20,187 nucleotides of DNA, from contig CALCRD010000465.1 of NCBI GenBank assembly GCA_937894355.1, positions 1 through 20,187 of the forward strand, in the 5' to 3' direction. This DNA comes from an uncultured Bacillus sp. GTDB taxonomy: Bacteria > Bacillota > Bacilli > Bacillales > Cytobacillaceae. The position numbers were made by a program, and so were the translations under genes. Below are positions 14,038-20,187 of the stretch, piece by piece. The notes beneath the pieces were generated by a model, which searched no databases, was not told the DNA's origin, and saw nothing but the letters and a program-made list of their open reading frames with translations. Numbering within the stretch: the first letter of the stretch is position 1; each line of letters starts with the position of its first letter.

Positions 14038-14679
14038 TTGAATACAAGCGAAGTGGCAAATATGTTGGCAATTTCTACGAGCACAGTCAAACGTTGGGTA
14101 AAGCAGTTAGGGCTGGAACTTGGGCGGAATGAGCGAGGACATTTGCAATTTCGAGAGGAAGATATCGAGACTTTAAGGTCTTACCAAACAAGCCAAGGTA
14201 CTCTTCCTCAAGAAATAGCGACACTTCCTGAAAAACAGATAAGGAAAGGTGCCATAAACAGGCTGGAAAATACGGGGTCTAGCCCGAAGCAGGAAGTTGT
14301 TAAAGAACAAGACATGAAGTTGCATTCTGTTAAAGCTTCAAAAATGACCGGAAATCCAATAGATTCTAAATCAAAAGCGGTACATTCGATTAACAATCCT
14401 GCCATCATTCATCTCAAATTGGAACTTGAACATCTGAATAAAAGAATTGATGGTAAAGCTGATTCAGTTACCTCTTACCAATTATTACAGCATCGTAGTG
14501 AAATCGAAGACCTGCAAAATTTAGTTAATACAATGGCTAATCAAATACAAAATTTGGAATTAGAAATAAAAAATCTTAAAAGCAAAACACTACAAGACCT
14601 CCCTCTTGTATTTGACCATCCGCGAACTATTAAGAAACCAAAAAAGAAAAATATTATCAGTAGTTTTTTTGGGTTTTAA
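14038..14679 (+). CDS. racA: RacA-like chromosome-anchoring protein
   Basis: RacA binds near the replication origin and tethers it to the cell pole through DivIVA during sporulation. This 213-residue protein starts with MNTSEVANMLAISTSTVKRW followed by VKQLGLELGRNERGHLQF, close to the RacA MerR-type HTH as I remember it. A polar linker (50-120) precedes a coiled coil at about 122-185. A basic and aromatic tail (KKPKKKNIISSFFGF) would suit membrane or DivIVA contact. The TTG at 14038 is preferred, since AGGAGG (14025-14030) sits seven bases before it. The ATG at 14023 includes that site. B. subtilis RacA is about 30 residues shorter, so the linker is expanded here. The adjacent repeat-bearing MerR protein has the same architecture. 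It could be a RacA paralogue rather than the orthologue. Confidence 0.75.
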   Translation: MNTSEVANMLAISTSTVKRWVKQLGLELGRNERGHLQFREEDIETLRSYQTSQGTLPQEIATLPEKQIRKGAINRLENTGSSPKQEVVKEQDMKLHSVKASKMTGNPIDSKSKAVHSINNPAIIHLKLELEHLNKRIDGKADSVTSYQLLQHRSEIEDLQNLVNTMANQIQNLELEIKNLKSKTLQDLPLVFDHPRTIKKPKKKNIISSFFGF

Positions 14680-14711
14680 CTAACATATCCCTGTGATATG
14701 TTAGTTTTTTG
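14678..14711 (+). terminator. Terminator after the RacA-like gene
   Basis: AACTAACATATC (14678-14689) and GATATGTTAGTT (14695-14706) form a perfect 12-bp stem with a five-base loop followed by Ts. Only the + strand has a good T-run. The stem overlaps the stop codon. Confidence 0.9.
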
Positions 14712-14763
14712 CCCATGTTAAAATTTGCTTAGCCTATATTTTACGCACTTTTTGCTAGGATTC

Positions 14764-14994
14764 CTATTTGAAAGAAACGGATTTTCCTAAAGGCTTAAAA
14801 ATCATTTCAATCAATTGAGTAGGTCCAGGCATGTCTGGGAAAAAAACGAGAAGGCTAGCTATAAGCCCTCCGGCCATTATCAATATCACAAGTGTCCATT
14901 TTTCCCTTTTTTGATTCTTTTTCATTTTTGCCCATTCGAATAGTGCTATGAGAATTAAAACAACAATTATCCCGAATATAGATGCCAACTTCAT
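14764..14994 (-). CDS. Germinant receptor D-subunit-like small membrane protein
   Basis: This 76-residue protein has two membrane segments (about 3-20 and 35-52) separated by a basic loop (KMKKNQKREKW). A short tail follows with FPDMPGPTQLIEMIFKPLG. Small two-helix proteins of this kind, called D subunits, accompany some Bacillus germinant receptors and modulate their response to germinants. Its ATG overlaps the stop of the gerC-type gene by one base (TAATG), so translation is coupled, and it is the last gene of the ger operon. The operon position and topology support the call. The exact family match is from memory. Confidence 0.75.
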   Translation of the reverse strand: MKLASIFGIIVVLILIALFEWAKMKKNQKREKWTLVILIMAGGLIASLLVFFPDMPGPTQLIEMIFKPLGKSVSFK

Positions 14995-16184
14995 TATTCT
15001 TTAACCTCATTTTCTGGTACTCCTTGCGGTATAGTGGACGAACCTGGGCTCCTAATATAAACTTTACTTTTGATATCAACTTCTATTTCCGGAAATTTCT
15101 CGTCCCACTGTTCCTTTACTTTTGCCCACTGATCAGGATATTGACGGTTAAATGCTATCCCAAAACCAACAATGTCTGCTTTCATATCCTTTTGAACCTC
15201 GTTAAGTGCCAAGCGAATTCGCTTATTAATATCTTGTTCTAATTGCCTTTCAAGCCTTCTCACAATCTCTGTATTCATAACATTTAATTTTGTTTCGTTT
15301 TCCACCACATCATCTTCCGTCATAATTTTAATAATCATTTTCCACTTTCCATTCTCAATTTTCGGGGTCAGCACCGTCTGAGCATGAATGAGCCTTAATG
15401 AAATTTGGCCATCCTCCCCAACTGGCTTAATGGTTACGTCAGACATTCCTATATCATTTCTTAGCCATAATAAGACCATTGTTACTTTATCATTGATTCG
15501 TCCAACCATTTTATCTTTTCTAAAAACAGCCGATCCATTCAAACGAAAACCTTCATGTTTCTGTTGATGTCCTTCTACCTCAATCCAAGGAAGGGCAGCT
15601 GAATCTGCCTCGCTCCTTAACATTTGCAACAGATCTTTCACTGTTATTCTCAGCCCAACTTTAAGATTTGTTAATTCTCTTGCAACTTCTGATGAACTTC
15701 TCTCTAAATTCGGGATAACTTTCAAAGCATCAATGGCCTTTCCAGCAGTAATAAATGTATATGCTCTCAGTCTTGTTTCTGGGTAGCGAGCGAAAAAGTC
15801 AATATGCTTTTGAATCCCTTCTTCGGCCAATTTCTCCCCAATAAAGATAACCTGATTATGTCCCCAGAAAATACGACGGGAAAACTTTTCTTGTATACGT
15901 GACATAGCTTCGAAGATTGTATTACCTGTGGCTTTTTCAACAATCGTAGGGACACCTTCCCCACCTTGACTTCCTTTCTGGCCACCCCCCATTCTTATCG
16001 GAATAGCCAGTTGTACTGAAAGTTCAATTCGATTACCATCGGATTTATCAAGTCCAGTTGCCAAAACAAGTGCTAAATCATTGATTTCCACTCGGTCCCA
16101 ACAGCCTGTAAGGAAGAGTGTGCATGAACACATGGAAATAGTAAGCATTAAATTTACTGCTTTAGTTAATGAATTCGTATTCAT
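14994..16184 (-). CDS. Ger(x)C family spore germination lipoprotein
   Basis: This is the C subunit of a germinant receptor, 396 residues long, anchored as a lipoprotein on the outer face of the inner spore membrane. The signal sequence ends in the lipobox LTGC with the modified Cys28. The family hallmark CWDRVEINDLALVLATGLDK follows at once. The conserved FWGHNQVIFIGEKLAEEG and the FFARYPETRLRAY region lie in the middle, and the C-terminal third (about 220-375) is the GerC-type domain ending in a VKV/IKSKVYIRSPG strand. It lies 28 bases after the permease gene and overlaps the D-subunit gene. The germinant recognised cannot be predicted from this subunit. Confidence 0.94.
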   Translation of the reverse strand: MNTNSLTKAVNLMLTISMCSCTLFLTGCWDRVEINDLALVLATGLDKSDGNRIELSVQLAIPIRMGGGQKGSQGGEGVPTIVEKATGNTIFEAMSRIQEKFSRRIFWGHNQVIFIGEKLAEEGIQKHIDFFARYPETRLRAYTFITAGKAIDALKVIPNLERSSSEVARELTNLKVGLRITVKDLLQMLRSEADSAALPWIEVEGHQQKHEGFRLNGSAVFRKDKMVGRINDKVTMVLLWLRNDIGMSDVTIKPVGEDGQISLRLIHAQTVLTPKIENGKWKMIIKIMTEDDVVENETKLNVMNTEIVRRLERQLEQDINKRIRLALNEVQKDMKADIVGFGIAFNRQYPDQWAKVKEQWDEKFPEIEVDIKSKVYIRSPGSSTIPQGVPENEVKE

Positions 16185-16212
16185 TCCCTTCCCCCTTTAA
16201 GATGCTGCCACT

Positions 16213-17337
16213 TCATGATTTGTTTATGAGGGTAGAGCTACCTGCTTCTTTAGGAAAGGTTCCTTTACGTAAAACTGCAATCAATAACAATATTATGGGT
16301 ATAATCACTTGAATGGAGATTGCGTAAAAAGGCCAAATTGTACTTATAAAGTAGCTTAGTTCTCCTAAACCAGAAGCAGACCAAATGCTAACGCACACAC
16401 ATAGGAACCCAAGCGGATACACAATCGGATGGTAATCAGATAAATTTAACCATTGAGCAGTTCCGATAACAATGACATAATAAAAAACTGAAATTTTGAC
16501 AAACGTACCAGCTACCCAAATCGCCATTATAAATGATTCAAGATGTTGGAGGAAATCGGCTATGTTGATATAACGTGCAGCGCTCATCACTGGATAGGTG
16601 AATGTTGTTGTAATATCTCCAAATAAGAAAAGAGTGAATAAATTGGTCATCACCATCATAAACAACACCATAAAAACTGAAATCATGCCCCATTTGAATC
16701 CTTTTTCCCTGTCAGCTATAAAAGGGAAAAGGAAAGAAATAAGAAAATATTCTGTGAACCAACTAGCTGGAACTAATGCCCCCATTAAAGAAGGCACCAT
16801 GCCCTTCTCCATTACTGGAAACATATTTTGAGGCTCTAGTTCCCCTATAAGTAAAACCGTGACAATCAAGAGTAAAAAAATAACAACTGGAACAAAAATT
16901 TGTGCACTTCTAGCTATTACTTCAAGTCCACCATGTACAGCCAAAGCACAAACGATCACCAAACTTCCAATTACAACAATCAGCGGCGTTTTTTTTAAAA
17001 AATTCCCAATTACAAATTCTCCATACTCTCTTAATATAATTCCCATTGTATGTATATAAAAGAATAAAAAAACAAAACCGATTATTTTTCCTGGAATAAA
17101 TCCAACTAGTTTCTCGCTGAATTGAATAACTGTCTCCTTCGGGAATTTCCTATTAAATTGGTGTGCAATATATACCACTAGAAATCCAACAAATGACGCC
17201 CAAATTGGCGATATCCACATATCTTGTTTTGCGTATTTTCCTGTAATAGCTGGTACTAATAGAAGGGCCGTTGCTAAAATTGTCGGATGCATCATGAGGG
17301 CCATCTGTAGAGCACTAATCTTTCCTTTCTCAATCAA
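16213..17337 (-). CDS. GerAB-type spore germination permease (B subunit)
   Basis: This is the B subunit of the germinant receptor, a member of the APC transporter superfamily that binds the germinant within the membrane. The 374 residues carry about ten hydrophobic segments. The start is a TTG preceded by AGAGGTGAGG. MIEKGKISALQMALMMHPTI is a typical N-terminus, in which a small hydrophilic piece leads into the first helix. Other family features include IGFVFLFFYIHT, LREYGEFVIGNFLKKTP and a Pro/Gly-rich region near EPQNMFPVMEKG. It lies 39 bases after the A-subunit gene and 28 bases before the C-subunit gene, a single operon. Confidence 0.92.
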   Translation of the reverse strand: MIEKGKISALQMALMMHPTILATALLLVPAITGKYAKQDMWISPIWASFVGFLVVYIAHQFNRKFPKETVIQFSEKLVGFIPGKIIGFVFLFFYIHTMGIILREYGEFVIGNFLKKTPLIVVIGSLVIVCALAVHGGLEVIARSAQIFVPVVIFLLLIVTVLLIGELEPQNMFPVMEKGMVPSLMGALVPASWFTEYFLISFLFPFIADREKGFKWGMISVFMVLFMMVMTNLFTLFLFGDITTTFTYPVMSAARYINIADFLQHLESFIMAIWVAGTFVKISVFYYVIVIGTAQWLNLSDYHPIVYPLGFLCVCVSIWSASGLGELSYFISTIWPFYAISIQVIIPIILLLIAVLRKGTFPKEAGSSTLINKS

Positions 17338-17376
17338 TTCGCCTCACCTCTTTGCTTAAAAGATACGCTTCGTTTA

Positions 17377-18942
17377 TTATTCTCCTTCATTACTAGGATC
17401 AGGTTTTTGCCCAGTAGATTGTCGGTATTTATTGTAATTTCCTGTTAAGTGCGGCCTTGTATTTTGTTTCCACCACGGGGCACGCATTAGTACATCTTTC
17501 ATTTCACTCCCTTGCATCGGTGCCATTGGGCTAAGATAAGGTTCACCAAAAGAGCGCAGTGTACATAAGTGAACGATAATAGTGATGATCCCAAGCATAA
17601 TACCCAGAAGACCCAGTGTCCCAGCAAGAAGTATCAAAGGAAAGCGGAGCATACGAATCGCGATTGAAATGGAATACCGCGGAATCGTAAAAGAGGCGAC
17701 TCCAGTAACCGCAACAATAATTACCAATGGTGCAGAGACAATTCCAGCAGAAACCGCAGCTTCACCTATTACAAGAGCCCCAACAATACTAACGGCAGAC
17801 CCTATTTGTTTTGGAAGTCGCAGACCTGCTTCACGCAACGCTTCAAAAGTAATTTCCATAATTAAAACCTCAACAAGTGCTGGGAATGGAAGTTGCTCAC
17901 GCGCGGCAGCCATACTGATCAAAAGAGATGTCGGAACCATTTCTTGGTGATAGGTAATAACCGCCACATAGATTGAGGGTAGTAGCAATGAAATCACAAG
18001 ACACAGGTAACGAAGCCAGCGAATAGCCGTTCCAATAAAGAATCGTCCATAATAGTCATCACTTGATTGAAGTAAAGAATACAAAGTCGTAGGTGCAACG
18101 ATAGTAAAAGGAGTACCATCAACTAATATGGCTACACGCCCTTCAAGCAAGCTTGATGTAACAACATCAGGGCGTTCTGTCGCCAAAACCTGTGGAAAAG
18201 GAGAATATGAGTTATCCTCAATGAACTCTTCTATCATTCCACTTTCTAATACTCCATCAATCTCAATTTTGCTTAGACGGTTTCGGGTTTCTTCTATTAA
18301 AGTTTTGTTTGCTATTCCTTCTATATATGCGATAACTAATTTTGTTTTAGTATAAAGACCTATTTCTATGGATTGCATTTTTAGTTCGGAACTTCTTATT
18401 TTTCTTCGTAGTAAGGAAGTATTTACTCGGAGAGACTCCACAAATGAGTCACGTGGTCCCCTGACAACCATTTCGGATGATGGTTCTTCAATTGAACGGC
18501 TCTCCCATTTTTGGAGTCCTAACGAAAATCCCGTTTTCATGGTATTTACTAATATCACCGGATTTCCCGAGGAAATCGCTTGTATGCACTCGGAAGAAGT
18601 TTTGATTTCTTTCACATCAGAAACGGCTATTCTTTTTTCAATCAATTGATTAACATTGTACAATTCCTCCTCAAAGTTTTGCATTAAAGGTGAAAGGACG
18701 TTATCATCGATTTCTTCAACATTTGATAGACCATCAATGTAAATAAGGATAGCTTTAACTTTTCTACCAATAAAAAAAGGACGAAAAATCACATCAGAGC
18801 AATCACTATAAATAGAACGGAACTTGCTTTCATTATTCGTCAAGTTATCGGATAGTAAATCCTGTTCTTGTTTGAATGGTTCCACTTTTTGTACTTTTTT
18901 CTGCTTGTTAAATTTCAACAGCTTCCTCCACAAATGATTCAT
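17377..18942 (-). CDS. GerAA-type spore germination protein (A subunit)
   Basis: This is the A subunit of the receptor, 521 residues. A hydrophilic N-terminal part (about 1-285) is followed by four to six membrane segments. The conserved block PFPALVEVLIMEITFEALRE and the glycine-rich GSAVSIVGALVIGEAAVSAG stretch just after it are the strongest family marks, together with SFGEPYLSPMAP near the end. The ATG at 18942 is chosen because AAAGG lies nine bases upstream. A TTG nine bases earlier overlaps that site. The gene leads the operon of A, B, C and D subunits. Such operons are usually read by sigma-G in the forespore, but I could not find a convincing sigma-G promoter upstream. Confidence 0.94.
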   Translation of the reverse strand: MNHLWRKLLKFNKQKKVQKVEPFKQEQDLLSDNLTNNESKFRSIYSDCSDVIFRPFFIGRKVKAILIYIDGLSNVEEIDDNVLSPLMQNFEEELYNVNQLIEKRIAVSDVKEIKTSSECIQAISSGNPVILVNTMKTGFSLGLQKWESRSIEEPSSEMVVRGPRDSFVESLRVNTSLLRRKIRSSELKMQSIEIGLYTKTKLVIAYIEGIANKTLIEETRNRLSKIEIDGVLESGMIEEFIEDNSYSPFPQVLATERPDVVTSSLLEGRVAILVDGTPFTIVAPTTLYSLLQSSDDYYGRFFIGTAIRWLRYLCLVISLLLPSIYVAVITYHQEMVPTSLLISMAAAREQLPFPALVEVLIMEITFEALREAGLRLPKQIGSAVSIVGALVIGEAAVSAGIVSAPLVIIVAVTGVASFTIPRYSISIAIRMLRFPLILLAGTLGLLGIMLGIITIIVHLCTLRSFGEPYLSPMAPMQGSEMKDVLMRAPWWKQNTRPHLTGNYNKYRQSTGQKPDPSNEGE

Positions 18943-19180
18943 ACTGGACAACCTTTCCCATATCCAAATAAAACACCATTTGTTATATCTTTGCTTTATG
19001 TAAGGAAATTTATACCTAAATAAAGTAGATTAAGAAAAGGACAGCCAACATTTTGGCATAAAAAGACCAGACTATGTTTTCTGAGGGTACCCCTTATAGG
19101 AATATATGTTAAAATTTTTATAGATTTATAGTGTTATTGTTTTATATAATAGACTTATGAAACCCAATTTTTTACACCAC

Positions 19181-19211
19181 GGCTCTTTTCTCAAACTTTA
19201 CGAAAACAGCC
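19181..19211 (+). mobile_element. 31-bp remnant of the MITE family (copy C)
   Basis: The sequence consists of the left end GGCTCTTTTCTCAAAC fused to the right end TTTACGAAAACAGCC of copies A and B. The fusion point is CAAAC, which occurs near both ends of the full element, so deletion between these short direct repeats explains it. Flanking 8-mers TACACCAC and AACACCAA agree at six positions, consistent with a decayed target duplication. It sits 23 bases upstream of the deacetylase ATG, between a TATAAT box (19145-19150) and the ribosome binding site, so it is probably transcribed as part of that gene's leader. Confidence 0.85.
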
Positions 19212-19234
19212 AACACCAAAGAGAGGGGTAGAAC

Positions 19235-20131
19235 ATGAAAATTAAAAGACTAACAACACTTGTGTTTATAGCCTTTTCCGTTTCATTAATCATAATGTTT
19301 GTACCCGGATCACAAATAACGGTTCATTCAGAATATCAGTTGATGAATGTTAAGAAAAAGACCAAGTCTGTTATTAGAGTATCCAAAACCATTTCTGAAA
19401 AAAAATGTGCTCTTACGCCAAAATTCAATCACATTCAAACGGCTGGAACTTCTGAACAGGCATTCATTGGTTCAAGTAATATAAATCAGGAGATTATCCC
19501 TGTCTCCACGGATCCGACCGTACAAATGCCGCAACAATCTAATGAGATTTATTTAACATTTGATGATGGTCCAAATGATCTTTCTGATGAATTGCTTACA
19601 CTATTAGATCAATACAATGCCAAAGCTACCTTTTTCATGATAGATGGGAACATGAGAAGACATCCTGAGGCTGTTAAGCAAATGGTCACAAACGGTCATA
19701 GTGTCGGCTTACATAGCGTCACACATGATCGTAGCAAGTTCTATTTATCTTCTCAATCAGTCATTACTGAGATGCATCAAACAAGAAATACACTAAAAGA
19801 AATAACCGGTGTTGATACACTCTTAATTCGAACTCCTTACGGAAGTGCTCCATATATGACAGATGAGTATAAAAATGCTGTAAACGAGTATGGATTTTTG
19901 ATGTGGGATTGGAATATCGACAGTAAAGACTGGTATTATCGTGACAGTAGATTAGTTAGCAGCACTATTGCTCAAATTGACGCTAAAAAACTTACAGCAG
20001 AACCTTTGGTAATTTTATTTCACGAAAGAAGGGAAACTTATTACCAGCTTAAAGGATTACTGGATTATTTAAGTGGACAGCAGTACGTGTTTAAAACACT
20101 AGATCAAGGAATGGCACCTGTTCAGTTTTAA
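19235..20131 (+). CDS. Exported polysaccharide deacetylase (NodB homology, carbohydrate esterase family 4)
   Basis: This 298-residue enzyme should remove acetyl groups from N-acetylated sugars, most likely in peptidoglycan, outside the cell. An N-terminal signal or anchor segment (5-23) precedes a low-complexity linker (30-100). The NodB domain runs from about 104 to the end. Its metal and catalytic motifs are TFDDGP (D110, D111), LHSVTHD (H160, H164), RTPYGS (around R199), WDWNIDSKDW (222-233) and LVILFHE with H263. The last motif often ends HD or HS and here has Glu. The start is ATG with GAGAGGGG upstream. A MITE remnant lies in its leader and a terminator follows. Whether it acts in vegetative wall turnover or in spore cortex cannot be told. 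Confidence 0.92.
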   Translation: MKIKRLTTLVFIAFSVSLIIMFVPGSQITVHSEYQLMNVKKKTKSVIRVSKTISEKKCALTPKFNHIQTAGTSEQAFIGSSNINQEIIPVSTDPTVQMPQQSNEIYLTFDDGPNDLSDELLTLLDQYNAKATFFMIDGNMRRHPEAVKQMVTNGHSVGLHSVTHDRSKFYLSSQSVITEMHQTRNTLKEITGVDTLLIRTPYGSAPYMTDEYKNAVNEYGFLMWDWNIDSKDWYYRDSRLVSSTIAQIDAKKLTAEPLVILFHERRETYYQLKGLLDYLSGQQYVFKTLDQGMAPVQF

Positions 20132-20143
20132 AAAAATGGGACT

Positions 20144-20187
20144 ACAAAAAAAGGCAATCGTCGTGGTGAATTCAGACGATTGCCTTT
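20144..20187 (+). terminator. Terminator after the deacetylase gene (cut by window end)
   Basis: AAAGGCAATCGTC (20150-20162) and GACGATTGCCTTT (20175-20187) form a perfect 13-bp stem with a 12-base loop. The window ends within the T-run. The A-run before the stem could let it work on the other strand too. Confidence 0.88.

Noticed and set aside
18943..19030. Sigma-G promoter for the ger operon
   Set aside because: GTATA is present on the - strand at about 19015, but no CATWMTA-like box lies 17-18 bases downstream. CATAAA comes after only about 10 bases.

Overview
The window looks like chromosome of a low-GC, endospore-forming Firmicute of the Bacillus group. The evidence is AT-rich DNA with strong AGGAGG-type ribosome binding sites, a tricistronic-plus germinant receptor operon, a RacA-like protein, a proline T-box in front of proBA, and a preQ1-I riboswitch in front of a VUT-family transporter. 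There is no phage, plasmid, CRISPR or rRNA/tRNA content.

Layout. 1-2940 (+): a possible tail of an upstream gene with its terminator, a 44-codon gene of the BA3454 stress-protein type behind a clear sigma-A promoter, a threonine ammonia-lyase with ACT domain, and a Cof-type HAD phosphatase, each ending in its own hairpin. 2985-6490 (-): a crotonase-fold enzyme lacking both hydratase glutamates, a queuosine-precursor (VUT) transporter under a preQ1 riboswitch, and an exported metallophosphatase/5'-nucleotidase that has lost its C-terminal nucleotidase domain. 6857-7291 (+): a cysteine-rich DUF1284 protein. 7407-12435 (-): proB-proA behind a proline-specific T-box, then (upstream on the same strand) an aspartokinase and a precorrin-2 dehydrogenase-like gene, which share a strong promoter. 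12974-14679 (+): two adjacent MerR-type HTH/coiled-coil proteins. The second is RacA-like. The first carries six tandem 18-residue coiled-coil repeats and a Trp-rich tail. 14764-18942 (-): a gerA-gerB-gerC-D germinant receptor operon. 19235-20131 (+): an exported NodB-type polysaccharide deacetylase.

Scattered between the genes is a small non-coding mobile element: two ~173-bp copies in opposite orientation (5036-5208 and 12652-12823), both flanked by perfect 8-bp target duplications, and a 31-bp internally deleted remnant at 19181-19211. Its GGCT ends and 8-bp duplications suggest an ISL3-type transposase acting in trans. A different short inverted-repeat element lies at 3959-4034.

The proline genes answer to uncharged tRNA-Pro through the T-box. 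The VUT gene should be shut off when preQ1 is plentiful. The germination operon and RacA-like pair tie the window to sporulation. The least explained items are the repeat-bearing MerR protein paired with the RacA-like gene, the duplicated Cys pattern of the DUF1284 protein, and the MITE family.
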